IMG/VR virus record: IMGVR_UViG_3300031669_000155 | Span: 1 to 31,271 of that record | Direction: 5' to 3' (one strand) | Origin: a virus | Length of the DNA stretch: 31,271 nt | Part shown: piece after piece, positions 1 to 7,799 of the stretch | How positions within the stretch are numbered: position 1 is the stretch's first letter | How the letters are laid out: every line of letters begins with the position of its first letter | Program-made: the position numbers and the translations under genes | The notes under the pieces: generated by a model | Database searches by the model: none | What the model saw: the letters and a program-made list of their open reading frames with translations, nothing else | What the model was told of the DNA's origin: nothing

Positions 1-1
1 C

Positions 2-310
2 GGCGGTAATTCCGATGATAGCGGGCAGGACGTTACTACATTTGATTGGTGGGGTAATTATGGGGAAACTGATACCGCGCGTCAATACCGGAGCGAAACA
101 CAGTATATCTTACGTAATACCTCGCCGTTGACTTCGGCGGATTTATTGCGCGTTGAGGACGCTGCAAAAAGAGATTTGCAGTGGTTAATTGACGATGGCG
201 AGGTGACCGAGATTGCCGCAGAGGCTAGTGTCCCAACAGTTAACACGCTTCGGCTTGAAATTCAACTTGACGGGGTGAAATTGGTTTTTTTGGAGGGCAT
301 AAATGGCTAA
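2..310 (+). CDS. Phage GP46-family baseplate protein (5' truncated)
   Basis: The reading frame is open from the left edge and ends in TAA, so the start lies outside the window. The visible 102 residues contain a FDWWGNYGE segment, which resembles the WWGD-type motif of Mu gp46-family baseplate proteins. A helical stretch (TSADLLRVEDAAKRDLQWL) and a C-terminal beta segment (LRLEIQLDGVKLVF) follow. Family members sit in the baseplate wedge next to the gp47 (J) protein. The gene overlaps the next one by 8 nt (ATG inside its last codons), the usual gp46-gp47 order. Family assignment is from motif and context; the truncated N-terminus limits certainty. Confidence 0.75.
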   Translation, partial: GGNSDDSGQDVTTFDWWGNYGETDTARQYRSETQYILRNTSPLTSADLLRVEDAAKRDLQWLIDDGEVTEIAAEASVPTVNTLRLEIQLDGVKLVFLEGING

Positions 311-1502
311 CCGCGCGCCGACAACTGGGCAAATCGCACAAAATATTTTAGCAAGTTTTAAAGAAAAATTTGGGCAAACGATTTCGGTTTTATCCAAGTC
401 TTTTTTAGCAGTCACCGCGAAAGTCATGGCTGGCGTGTATGTTACGCTTTATAAATACGCCGGATTTTTGGGGCAGCAGATGTTTATTCGCTATGCTTCC
501 GCCAAAGAAACCGAAATCAACGGCGTAATTTTAACCCCTCTTATAGAAATCGGCAGGCAAATGGGCGTTAGTCCCCCCGCGCTTGCACTCCCAGCGGAGC
601 TGGATATAATAATTACAGTCACAAAGCAAACCGGCTATATTGCAGCGGGGGCGCAACTCTTAGGTGATAGCAACGGCGTTACATACATCACAATCGGGTC
701 AATAAACCTGGACGCGCCACTTGTTTTTGGTCAAATCCTGGCCGTTGGTGATCAATCTGGAGGAAATGGCGCGGGAATTATTGGCAATTTAGATATTGGG
801 GCAAAAGTATCATTTATTAGCCCACTTGCGAATGTGGGGCAACAAACGGAGGTTGTCTCCACAATTCAACAGGGGGTAGACGCCGAAGATATTGACACAG
901 AATACCGCCAGCGGGTGCTTGACAGGCGGCAAAAGCCCCCCCAGGGCGGCGCGTACGCGGATTATTTGCTGTGGGGCGAAGAGATTAACGGCATTATAAA
1001 TATTTATCCCTACACCGGTTTGCCCGGCGTGGTGGATGTTTATGCAGAGGCTACAGTCGCCAGCTCCGGTAGCGCGGACGGAATACCAACGCCCGCGCAG
1101 CTTAACGCTGTTTATAATTCAATCCAACGAAATAATGATACCGAGCTTCCAAATCGCCGCCCGGTGGGGGCATTTGTGAATGTGCGCCCCATTTTTAGAA
1201 TTGCATTTGACATAAAGATTTTTGATTTAGATGTTGATAACAGCGGTATCGTAAAAGAAGCCATCGAAGCTGCATTAGTCCAATATTTTTTAAGCCGTGA
1301 GCCTTTTATAACCGGGCTTTCACTGCTGCCGCGCGAGGATAGGATAACCTATGCGGCAGTGGGCGGCATAGTTGAAGAGGTGGTAAGCTCGTTCAACGGC
1401 GTTTTTGGCGCCGTAGAACTTATCTTAAGTGGGACAATTATACCCATTTATAGCCTCGATGAGGGACAAAAAGCGAAATTAGGCGAGGCGATATTTATAT
1501 AA
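303..1502 (+). CDS. Baseplate J / Mu gp47-like protein
   Basis: This 399-aa protein has the size and layout of baseplate J/gp47 proteins, which form the baseplate wedge of contractile tails. An N-terminal helical part includes the segment GQQMFIRYASAKETEINGVILTPLIEIGRQMG, described here only by its start at about residue 58. A central beta-rich part contains GVTYITIGSINLDAP. A conserved block follows with DTEYRQRVLDRRQKPPQGG at about residues 197-215 and the LPGVVDVYAE strand. The C-terminus (LPREDRITYAAVGGIVEEV) is also typical. It overlaps gp46 by 8 nt and its stop overlaps the next start (TAATG), so the three baseplate genes are translationally coupled. Confidence 0.9.
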   Translation: MANRAPTTGQIAQNILASFKEKFGQTISVLSKSFLAVTAKVMAGVYVTLYKYAGFLGQQMFIRYASAKETEINGVILTPLIEIGRQMGVSPPALALPAELDIIITVTKQTGYIAAGAQLLGDSNGVTYITIGSINLDAPLVFGQILAVGDQSGGNGAGIIGNLDIGAKVSFISPLANVGQQTEVVSTIQQGVDAEDIDTEYRQRVLDRRQKPPQGGAYADYLLWGEEINGIINIYPYTGLPGVVDVYAEATVASSGSADGIPTPAQLNAVYNSIQRNNDTELPNRRPVGAFVNVRPIFRIAFDIKIFDLDVDNSGIVKEAIEAALVQYFLSREPFITGLSLLPREDRITYAAVGGIVEEVVSSFNGVFGAVELILSGTIIPIYSLDEGQKAKLGEAIFI

Positions 1503-2383
1503 TGTTTTTACGATTATTTAAATACCTGCTCCCCCGCGCCCGCGCGTGGAGCCTCACAGCGGCTAAACCCTTGCGTAAATTTTGGGAAGCGTTAACGATC
1601 CTGGGCGCGAATTTTAAAATTTTTGCGGATACGATAGTTTATGATGATTATTTTGCACAAAAAACAACCGTCTTAGACGAGTGGTGGGCAGAATACGGGC
1701 TGTTACCCGTGCCCAGCTTGACCGAACAACAACAGCGCGACAGATTAGCCGCTGCGTGGGCGGAATATGGGGGTCAGTCCCCACAATACATACAAGATAA
1801 GCTTCAGCAAGCGGGGTTTGATGTTTATGTGCACGAGTGGTGGCTTCCGGGGTATTCAATTTTATGCGGCGAACCACTGGCGCAATGCGGCGAACCACTG
1901 GCGCAATGCGGGCAATTCGGGGTAGATATACATTTTACAACCCCAACTGTAAAAAACCCGCTCGACTATCTGCGGCAAACATATTTAGCAAAAGGTGGGG
2001 TTTTAATTCAATGTGGGGGATTATTAGCGCAGTGTGGCGAACCGCTAGCGCAATGCGGGCAGCAAATAGAAAAAATCGAATATCCGCTTGTTAATAAAAT
2101 TCCACAGTCTATAATAAATTATACGATTTTATGTGGCGAGCCGCTGGCGCAATGCGGCGAACCGCTGGCGTTGTGCGGGGAATTCGACCGGATAATAAAC
2201 ACAGAACGCGATTACACTATTCCAAGCGACCCGATTTTTTGGCCGTATTTTACCTACATCGGCGGCAAAATTTTTCCGCAGGACGCGCTTGTGCCGCGGG
2301 CGCGGAAAAGCGAATTTGAAACGTTGTGTTTAAAGGTATGCCCCGCGCACCAATGGCTCGGGATGTTAATAAAATATATCTGA
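1502..2383 (+). CDS. gp48/YmfQ-like (DUF2313) tail protein with Cys heptad repeats
   Basis: This 293-aa protein follows gp47, where the DUF2313 (YmfQ, Mu gp48) baseplate protein is expected. The segment at about residues 74-110 (QQQRDRLAAAWAEYGGQSPQYIQDKLQQAG, described in part) is typical of that family. So is the C-terminal FETLCLKVCPAHQWL, matching the family's CxxxxxxPAH ending. The oddity is three blocks of CGEPLAQ heptads at roughly residues 122-138, 171-188 and 211-227, encoded by near-exact 21-nt repeats. The start overlaps the gp47 stop by one base. Role: baseplate assembly next to the fibre. Family is fairly sure; the role of the heptads is unknown. Confidence 0.82.
   Translation: MFLRLFKYLLPRARAWSLTAAKPLRKFWEALTILGANFKIFADTIVYDDYFAQKTTVLDEWWAEYGLLPVPSLTEQQQRDRLAAAWAEYGGQSPQYIQDKLQQAGFDVYVHEWWLPGYSILCGEPLAQCGEPLAQCGQFGVDIHFTTPTVKNPLDYLRQTYLAKGGVLIQCGGLLAQCGEPLAQCGQQIEKIEYPLVNKIPQSIINYTILCGEPLAQCGEPLALCGEFDRIINTERDYTIPSDPIFWPYFTYIGGKIFPQDALVPRARKSEFETLCLKVCPAHQWLGMLIKYI
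1865..2180 (+). repeat. Three blocks of 21-nt repeats encoding CGEPLAQ heptads
   Basis: Block 1 (1865-1915), block 2 (2012-2063) and block 3 (2132-2180) each encode about two copies of Cys-Gly-Glu-Pro-Leu-Ala-Gln followed by Cys-Gly. In block 1 the two 21-nt units are identical. Blocks 2 and 3 differ mostly at third codon positions, so the peptide appears conserved while the DNA drifts. Confidence 0.85.
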
Positions 2384-2396
2384 TAGGAGATAAAAA

Positions 2397-3341
2397 ATGG
2401 CGATTAAACCAGAAGATAGATATCCCGGGCAAATAAACCCGGGCGATACTGATTACCCGTATGGTTCTGCAAAAAATGTAGCTTCCCCGGGTTCCGGGGA
2501 TGGAACCCCACTTAAAGATGATTGGGTAAATGACGACTGGGGGTTTAAGCAAAAATTATTAAAACAGGCGGGTATAATTCCTACAGATAATGTCGATACT
2601 GTGCCGGTTTCTCAATATTTTGAAGCGCTTGGAAAAATCGCGCGGGCGGATATTGAGCCAGTAATCATTAAACACGATTTAGTAACTCCGGCGAGTAAAA
2701 TCGTGCTAGAGCCGGGCGTGGCGTGGGATAGCACGCGCGCGCAGATTTTAGCTCTGGACACAGCTTTAACTAAAGATTTAGCCGCGCCATGGGTCGTGGG
2801 CAACGGCAACGGCGGCCGGGCCGGCGCATTAACCGCCGATACTTGGTACCACGTTTTTTTAATAAAACACGCGAATGGCACAGTAGACGCGGGTTTTGAC
2901 ACATCGATAACCGCTTCCAATCTGTTGACCGCGAGTACCTATGACTACTACCGCCGTGTCGGTTCGATATACTATGAGACCGCGGCGATACGTTTGTTTG
3001 TGCAAATTGGAAGAGATTTTTTGTGGGATTCACCGCATTCGGACACTAACGCTGTACCAGTGGTCTACACTCCGGTGACGCTACTAACACCCCCGGGGGT
3101 ATCGGTTACAGCAAAAATTGCGCTGGAATTTTTATCTTCAGGAGTGGGGTTTTCGAGCGTAGGTTTAAAAAGTCCGCTACAAACGAACGGGGCGATTTCT
3201 ACATATGCCCCAGTCAGCGAGCATGGGGCGGCGCTAGAGGATATAATTACCGATGTTTTTTCTGCAATTGAATACAAATATTTTAATTCTGAGCCCACAT
3301 ATATAGATATAAATACGCTGGGCTGGAGGGAATTTGTATAA
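2397..3341 (+). CDS. Tail-fibre-like protein, N-terminal attachment type
   Basis: This 314-aa protein begins with a pattern common at the N-terminus of phage tail-fibre proteins downstream of gp48: YPYGSAKNVASPGSGDGTP, then a D/W-rich segment (DDWVNDDWGFKQKLLKQAG). The rest is beta-rich with no collagen-like or chaperone motif. It has a clear ribosome-binding site (AGGAGA, 8 nt before the ATG). It ends the rightward tail block and converges with the leftward primase gene 31 bp further on. It may be the baseplate-proximal fibre while the 1227-aa protein at 13.7 kb is the receptor-binding spike; that division is an inference. Confidence 0.72.
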   Translation: MAIKPEDRYPGQINPGDTDYPYGSAKNVASPGSGDGTPLKDDWVNDDWGFKQKLLKQAGIIPTDNVDTVPVSQYFEALGKIARADIEPVIIKHDLVTPASKIVLEPGVAWDSTRAQILALDTALTKDLAAPWVVGNGNGGRAGALTADTWYHVFLIKHANGTVDAGFDTSITASNLLTASTYDYYRRVGSIYYETAAIRLFVQIGRDFLWDSPHSDTNAVPVVYTPVTLLTPPGVSVTAKIALEFLSSGVGFSSVGLKSPLQTNGAISTYAPVSEHGAALEDIITDVFSAIEYKYFNSEPTYIDINTLGWREFV

Positions 3342-3372
3342 TTTTTTCATACCAACCCCCAATATTCACTAA

Positions 3373-5604
3373 TCATCCGGCGACTTGTGCGCGAGTATAA
3401 GCCGCCGCGATTTCTGAGGGTCCCCGTAAATTCAGGTCAGCATGCCCCACTTTTATAAATAATTTTGGCTTGCCGCCATCCGGCATAACTATCGAAGAAA
3501 CGCGCCCCTCGGGTAATCCCGCGTGCCAATCGTAGCCTAGTGACCACATAATTTCCCGCCGCCGATTTGAAGCTATCTGCCGCCGTGTGGCTTTTATCAG
3601 CTCGCCGAGCGCGATTGAAGACACCCACCCACCGCGGAATCCAGGGCGGCCTTCGCCGATTGCTTCTAAAATTTCTTGCTCAACCATGCCTAAAGTCAAA
3701 TCGATAGCGGCCTGTGTGGTTGATGTGTCCGGCGCGCGGTGGCAGCCGTTCGCAGGATTAAATTCGTGTGGGATTTTATATTCTGCTAAAAAATTATGCA
3801 CGATTGCATAACCATCGCCACGCAACCATTCGTACAATCGCGGGAAATAATCACCGCCCAAACCATCCCGAATTAAATCTCCCGCTTCCTGCTGTGCGCA
3901 GTAAAACACGCAAAACCGCCTGTCGTTGCGGGTTTTGCGGAGGGCGTCCCGGTGATTTGAGTTTATAATAAAATTTGCGCAGATGTCGGATGTGATTTGG
4001 TCAACGCCTTTTGCCTGAATTTCAATCCCGTCCCCGCCCGTGATCATGGGCTTTAGCGTCTCGATAATTGCGCCCCGGTCTTCCGGAATGTAAATATCCT
4101 CGACCCCTACAAATAATTTATTGAGCAACCAAGCGTTAAATTTGTTATCTAAATCCGAAGATTTTGGAAAATGCACATATTTTCTGCCGATTGCCGCCGC
4201 AACGCAGCGCGTAAAAAGCGTTTTGCCGTTCCCCTCCACGCCCTGAATAAGCGGCGCCCACTGGAATTTTACTCCTATGTGCTGCACGCACGCGGACATA
4301 TATGCTAGCAGTATCCCGCGGTCGCGCTCATCCGGTAAAATCGTTCGCAGATGAGCCAAAAATGGCGCCGGATTTCCGGCAGTGCGCGGGGTTAAAATCG
4401 GGACGTAAGTATTCACGAGTTGCCGCCCGTTCTCTGCGATAACCGCGCCGGCGGGTGTTTTCGGGCGGAAGCATTGCGTTTGTGCGCGTGGGTGGCGAAT
4501 GGCTTGCGATTCAGTGAACGCTTGCCATGCGTTAGTCGTGGTTTTCGCGTTCATGCTGTCGAGCGCAAAAATATAACCGCCATAAACGGCTTTAAATTGC
4601 TCCGGCTTCAGCAGGTCGCCCGCCGGGATAAAAGCGCGGTGAATGTCCTGAATATATACACATCCCTTAAAATGCCCCACCTGCTGCGCGGGGCTTAAGA
4701 ATTGCATGCCCGCCCGGAGCTGCGCGTCTGCTGCGGCTTCTGGGATGGGCGCGGTTAATGTTTTGTATGTTTCTTCTTGCCGTTCGATTGCGTGTGCTAT
4801 AGTGCGCGCTAAATAATCCGCGCGCGCCCACTTTTCACGCACAAGCGCAGACTGGCGCATTATGCGCTCGATTTGCCCCGGATTTTTATTAGTCCAAAAT
4901 GCCAAGTGCTGCGCCAGTGCTGCGTCTGCGGAGGAATAGTCATATTCCCTAGCCTCATCGCCCGCCGGGTATTTTACTGCCAGCGCAGCTTCATCGCGCT
5001 CCCACAGCGCTCTAAAATTATTTTGTGTTTTAAAAGGATTTTTTGCTGAGAGCGCTTTTTTTATAATTTCATCGTCTGCGAGTTCCTCACCTGCTGCCCC
5101 CGGCGGCAGCGGTCGCGCCGGGGATTTTTTAAAAAACTTTTCGATTATTTCCAGCAGCGCAGGTGTGCAATCTGTCGCGCTATCACCCACAGCCCCGGCG
5201 GCAGTAAGCGCTACATAACGCTTATCTGTGTATAGCTCTAGCCCGTGCGCCGAATTTTTATTTGTATGCACCGGGAGTTCCCCGGAATATGCGCCGATTA
5301 TATGGAACCCGCGGCCGCCGGTAGACACCTCTACATATGCGCCCTTAAACTGCGCTACCAGCTCATGCGCGAGTGGCGACCACTGCCCCCCTGTAATAGC
5401 CGCGTTATCAATATCTAAAAAAAATAACGGGTCGTTTTCTGTAAAAACAAACCCTATGCCCCAATCGGAATTTAACGCTGCCGCGGTTTCCACTGTGCCG
5501 CGGTCTGCCCAAATGCCCGCGTCCAGCGGGTTTGCAGTCACCCCAGTGCGATAATCGACCGGGATTTTACCCCGGCGGCAAATATATTGATTATACCGCT
5601 GCAA
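3373..5604 (-). CDS. Primase-polymerase / SF3 helicase fusion
   Basis: This 743-aa protein joins two replication activities. The N-terminal half looks like an archaeo-eukaryotic primase/prim-pol of the phage NrS-1 type: FFLDID (acidic DxD, about residues 60-65), VSTGGRGFHIIG and the GLELYTDKRYVALT block. The C-terminal half is a superfamily 3 helicase (DUF5906-like): Walker A GVEGNGKTLF near residue 450, the DNKFNAWL segment, then FVGVEDIY and NFIINSNHRDAL. The start is TTG at 5604, preceded by GGGAGA, and overlaps the TetR-like gene by 14 nt. Expected role: priming and unwinding at the phage origin. It reads toward the tail block and ends 31 bp from it. Confidence 0.88.
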   Translation of the reverse strand: MQRYNQYICRRGKIPVDYRTGVTANPLDAGIWADRGTVETAAALNSDWGIGFVFTENDPLFFLDIDNAAITGGQWSPLAHELVAQFKGAYVEVSTGGRGFHIIGAYSGELPVHTNKNSAHGLELYTDKRYVALTAAGAVGDSATDCTPALLEIIEKFFKKSPARPLPPGAAGEELADDEIIKKALSAKNPFKTQNNFRALWERDEAALAVKYPAGDEAREYDYSSADAALAQHLAFWTNKNPGQIERIMRQSALVREKWARADYLARTIAHAIERQEETYKTLTAPIPEAAADAQLRAGMQFLSPAQQVGHFKGCVYIQDIHRAFIPAGDLLKPEQFKAVYGGYIFALDSMNAKTTTNAWQAFTESQAIRHPRAQTQCFRPKTPAGAVIAENGRQLVNTYVPILTPRTAGNPAPFLAHLRTILPDERDRGILLAYMSACVQHIGVKFQWAPLIQGVEGNGKTLFTRCVAAAIGRKYVHFPKSSDLDNKFNAWLLNKLFVGVEDIYIPEDRGAIIETLKPMITGGDGIEIQAKGVDQITSDICANFIINSNHRDALRKTRNDRRFCVFYCAQQEAGDLIRDGLGGDYFPRLYEWLRGDGYAIVHNFLAEYKIPHEFNPANGCHRAPDTSTTQAAIDLTLGMVEQEILEAIGEGRPGFRGGWVSSIALGELIKATRRQIASNRRREIMWSLGYDWHAGLPEGRVSSIVMPDGGKPKLFIKVGHADLNLRGPSEIAAAYTRAQVAG

Positions 5605-5863
5605 GAATTCTCTCCCGCAGCGTAGGGGATACCTCTGCCAGCGCGGGGTCGTGGCGCAGCAAACCTTGCGCTAAGATAACGTAATTTTCCGTTTTAAGCG
5701 CTTCTTTTAAAATGTCGCGCCGGACGTCGTCCATGCTGCCGCAGTAGTAAGACACTGCCGAATCTGAAATTTTAGCCTCCCGCGCGATCTGCACACGTGT
5801 GAGCTCAGTGTAGTAGCCCTTTTCCGCCAGCCGCGTTGCCGCGGCGATAATTGCATTTTTCAT
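5591..5863 (-). CDS. Small TetR-like HTH protein
   Basis: This is a 90-aa protein with the N-terminal DNA-binding domain of TetR regulators: helices KNAIIAAATRLAEKG, then LTRVQIAREAKISDSAVSYYCGS, then MDDVRRDILKEAL. A full TetR repressor is about 200 aa; this one lacks the ligand-binding domain. Similar short TetR-like proteins are known in phages. The start is ATG 5863 because GGAG lies 5 nt upstream; an in-frame TTG at 5875 is incompatible with that site. It overlaps the primase start by 14 nt, so it may regulate or be co-expressed with replication genes. Its target is unknown. Confidence 0.8.
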   Translation of the reverse strand: MKNAIIAAATRLAEKGYYTELTRVQIAREAKISDSAVSYYCGSMDDVRRDILKEALKTENYVILAQGLLRHDPALAEVSPTLRERILAAV

Positions 5864-5883
5864 AAAAATCTCCAAAAATCTTA

Positions 5884-5912
5884 ATAATATAAAAAATTGC
5901 GGGCGTTGTCAA
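5884..5912 (-). promoter_or_regulatory. Promoter for TetR-like/primase operon
   Basis: On the minus strand TTGACA (5912-5907) is followed after 17 nt by TATTAT (5889-5884). Transcription would start near 5877, just before the GGAG of the TetR-like gene. The -35 lies in the GTTGTTGACAAC context shared with the other leftward promoters of the window. Confidence 0.75.
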
Positions 5913-5922
5913 CAACAGATAT

Positions 5923-5948
5923 ACACCCCCCGCACGTACGGGGGGTGT
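5923..5948. terminator. Strong GC hairpin between leftward genes
   Basis: A perfect 10-bp stem (ACACCCCCCG / CGGGGGGTGT) with a 6-nt loop lies 7 nt downstream of the 81-aa gene and just upstream of the next promoter. No clean T-run follows on either strand, so termination is likely from position and stem strength but not certain. Confidence 0.55.
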
Positions 5949-5955
5949 CCGGTTA

Positions 5956-6201
5956 TTATTCTGCTAGATAAGCTTCCCAGTCTGCGCGCACGTACTCTTC
6001 GACATCTTCGCCCCAAACCCACAAATCATCTTCCCCGCCAAAATCTAAATCTTTTGCCCCGTCTTCATCAGCCCAATCTTTTTGTTCTTCAGTGAGCGCA
6101 ATGCCGTTTATGAGATATACGCCGCCTGCGATTTCAGGGCATTTGCCAGCTAAAGCCTCGCTCTCTATCTCATCTAAAAAAGCCGCTATTTTTGTTGTCA
6201 T
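5956..6201 (-). CDS. Small acidic protein, unknown function
   Basis: This 81-aa protein is strongly acidic, with a C-terminal EDDLWVWGEDVEEYV segment rich in Asp, Glu and Trp. I do not recognise the family. It has a good ribosome-binding site (AAGGAGA before ATG) and its own promoter (6242-6270). Small acidic proteins expressed early by phages are often DNA mimics or host-protein inhibitors, but nothing here shows a target. It ends just before the hairpin at 5923. Confidence 0.7.
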   Translation of the reverse strand: MTTKIAAFLDEIESEALAGKCPEIAGGVYLINGIALTEEQKDWADEDGAKDLDFGGEDDLWVWGEDVEEYVRADWEAYLAE

Positions 6202-6241
6202 TTTCGCTCTCCTTAAAAATTATTATTGACGCTACAGTTTA

Positions 6242-6270
6242 ATAATAGCGCATTTTGTCGCTCTTGTCAA
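6242..6270 (-). promoter_or_regulatory. Repeated leftward promoter, copy 1
   Basis: Minus strand: TTGACA (6270-6265), 17-nt spacer, TATTAT (6247-6242). The TGA stop of the 78-aa gene (6267-6269) is part of the -35 box. The transcript start region (CTGTAGCGTCAATAATAA) and the leader to AAGGAG resemble those of the copies at 6953 and 7772. Confidence 0.8.
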
Positions 6271-6503
6271 CAATTATTTTCGTTTATTTTCGCTAAAAAA
6301 TCCACCAGCGGCTCACAGTGCCACTTTTCAGCTAGTAATATATCTGAAATTCTGTTTCTTTTAGAAAAATGCTCGCAATGCCCCGGATTTTCCTCACGCT
6401 CTTTCCACCACGCCGCCGTCCGAGCTTCTAAAAGAGTGCCGATTTCGATGCCATTTGGATTGTCAAGCGGATAAAAGTAGTATAACCTGTTGATTTTATT
6501 CAT
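6267..6503 (-). CDS. Hypothetical protein, 78 aa
   Basis: The sequence is unrecognised. It is basic/acidic mixed with a central ARTAAWWKEREENPGHCEHF segment and ends in KINENNC. It starts 2 nt after the stop of the upstream 134-aa gene, so the two are probably translated from one message; GAGG lies about 9 nt before the ATG. Its 3' end doubles as the promoter of the next gene. No motif indicates a function. Confidence 0.65.
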   Translation of the reverse strand: MNKINRLYYFYPLDNPNGIEIGTLLEARTAAWWKEREENPGHCEHFSKRNRISDILLAEKWHCEPLVDFLAKINENNC

Positions 6504-6504
6504 A

Positions 6505-6909
6505 TTAGCACGCCCTCACATACTCGCATATCTCTTCCCACTGTAACTTTGTGAGCATGCCGTGGCTTTTGATGTCTATGCTCTCATCAGTAGCGTCATA
6601 GAAAAAAACGGTGTTATTAAGCTCGTAAGTCTCGGTTTTGTTAAGGTCGGCAAAAAAGATGCCTGGCAAGTTACGACCTTCAAAGTACACGCGGGCATGT
6701 TTTTCGGTAGCCCATGCTTTTCCTTCTACTTTTTCAATAATATTTTGCGCGGTTTTATCGGCTGCGATAAGAGCAAACATTTCTTCTTTTTTGGCTTCAA
6801 TTTGTGCGTCTGCGGCGGCTTTTTCAGCTCTGCGCGCTGCGTTTTCGATGTTCTGGGCTGCAATCTCTTCTGCGCTGCGATTCGGGTTTAAGTTTGTTGG
6901 TGCTCTCAT
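6505..6909 (-). CDS. Coiled-coil protein, 134 aa, unknown
   Basis: Residues about 12-62 are rich in Ala, Glu and Lys with heptad-like spacing (SAEEIAAQNIENAARRAEKA and on), predicting a helix or coiled coil. The C-terminal half (YELNNTVFFYDATDESIDIKSHG) looks like a small beta domain. It has AAGGAGAACG before the ATG and promoter copy 2 upstream. It is co-transcribed with the 78-aa gene. The family is not recognised. Confidence 0.7.
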   Translation of the reverse strand: MRAPTNLNPNRSAEEIAAQNIENAARRAEKAAADAQIEAKKEEMFALIAADKTAQNIIEKVEGKAWATEKHARVYFEGRNLPGIFFADLNKTETYELNNTVFFYDATDESIDIKSHGMLTKLQWEEICEYVRAC

Positions 6910-6952
6910 TTTCGTTCTCCTTAAAAAGTGTTTATATCAACGTTACAATTTT

Positions 6953-6980
6953 ATTATAGCACATTAGTTGCTCTTGTCAA
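6953..6980 (-). promoter_or_regulatory. Repeated leftward promoter, copy 2
   Basis: Minus strand: TTGACA (6980-6975), 16-nt spacer, extended -10 TGCTATAAT (TATAAT at 6958-6953). The stop codon of the VRR-NUC gene (6964-6966) falls in the spacer. From the upstream AATAATTG through the -10 and on into TTGTAACGT it is nearly identical to copy 3. Confidence 0.85.
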
Positions 6981-7506
6981 CAATTATTTTCAATTTTTTT
7001 GCATTATTTATGAAAAAACCTTGCCCGCCTTTGCCGGTAACGATTTCAAGAAATTTTAATTGCGCCATTTCTCTTTTATTTCCCGAAAAAACCCATTTTT
7101 CGCCTTTTATTTCTACTGCTAAAAACTGCCCGCCGGGCGCAATTCCTATCAAATCCGAGGACTTTATCGCGGCGTTTACTGCCGCGCTGTCGTTCGCCAG
7201 TCCAAATCTTACGAAACGCCCGTCTTCTGTGCGTACTGCGCCCGTGTTATTACGCCACAACGGAATCCCGAGCCGCGCCGCTTCCAGCCGAACCTCGTTT
7301 AAAACCGCCATTTCCCCCTTGCCCGCCGCGGGTTGCGGCGGGTTACGGGGATATATGCCAAAAATCTCTTGCAGCTCAATAATCGCTGCTGGCGGTATGT
7401 TCCAGCGTTTAGACCAAATATTTAAATCCACAGTGTATCGGCTAGATTTTTTTAATAATTCCGGTTCGGTAAAAAAGTTTTGCTGTTTCCAGCTTTTTGA
7501 AATCAT
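6964..7506 (-). CDS. VRR-NUC domain nuclease
   Basis: The C-terminal 110 residues of this 180-aa protein match the VRR-NUC fold, a PD-(D/E)XK nuclease family that cuts branched DNA. An N-terminal helix (NEVRLEAARLGIPLWRNNTGA) leads to the active-site motif SSDLIGIAPGGQFLAVEIKG, which contains D, E and K. A QLKFLEIVTGKGGQGFFI strand-helix ends the domain. The first 70 residues (WSKRWNIPPAAIIELQEIFG) are an additional helical part. The start at 7506 overlaps the 96-aa gene by 65 nt and has no clear ribosome-binding site, so it may start later. Probable role: resolving or trimming recombination intermediates during phage replication. Confidence 0.85.
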   Translation of the reverse strand: MISKSWKQQNFFTEPELLKKSSRYTVDLNIWSKRWNIPPAAIIELQEIFGIYPRNPPQPAAGKGEMAVLNEVRLEAARLGIPLWRNNTGAVRTEDGRFVRFGLANDSAAVNAAIKSSDLIGIAPGGQFLAVEIKGEKWVFSGNKREMAQLKFLEIVTGKGGQGFFINNAKKLKIIVDKSN

Positions 7507-7732
7507 ATGCGCTGACTAGGTTACGGATGAATTTTTTTGTGCGGCAGTGCAGCATATATGCGTATGGATACGCGCGCGAAGGGGATCGAACACTGCTCAT
7601 GTGTGCATAAAAAATATCCTCAGGATACCAGCGCCCAGCGTTATCAAATGTTCCCGCCGGGTTTACCTCTCGATTTTTTGCTAGCAAAAATAATGCGTTT
7701 GTTATCTGCGTTTTTTTATCTAGTGTTTTCAT
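7442..7732 (-). CDS. Hypothetical protein, 96 aa
   Basis: The sequence is unrecognised, with an N-terminal helical part (KKTQITNALFLLAKNREVN) and a central aromatic-rich part (GRWYPEDIFYAHMSS, YPYAYMLHC). It has its own promoter (copy 3) and a good AAGGAGA site. Its 3' end overlaps the VRR-NUC gene by 65 nt in another frame, an unusually long overlap for this compact genome. It is probably co-translated with the nuclease. Confidence 0.65.
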   Translation of the reverse strand: MKTLDKKTQITNALFLLAKNREVNPAGTFDNAGRWYPEDIFYAHMSSVRSPSRAYPYAYMLHCRTKKFIRNLVSAYDFKKLETAKLFYRTGIIKKI

Positions 7733-7771
7733 CTGCGTTCTCCTTAAAAATTATTATCACGTTACAATTTT

Positions 7772-7799
7772 ATTATAGCACGTTAGTTGCTCTTGTCAA
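7772..7799 (-). promoter_or_regulatory. Repeated leftward promoter, copy 3
   Basis: Minus strand: TTGACA (7799-7794), 16-nt spacer, extended -10 TGCTATAAT (7777-7772). The TGA stop of the SF2 helicase gene (7796-7798) is part of the -35. Leader region is almost the same as copy 2. Confidence 0.85.

Noticed and set aside
3342-3372. Terminator between the convergent fibre and primase genes
   Set aside because: Only 31 bp with no stable hairpin; termination there is not supported.
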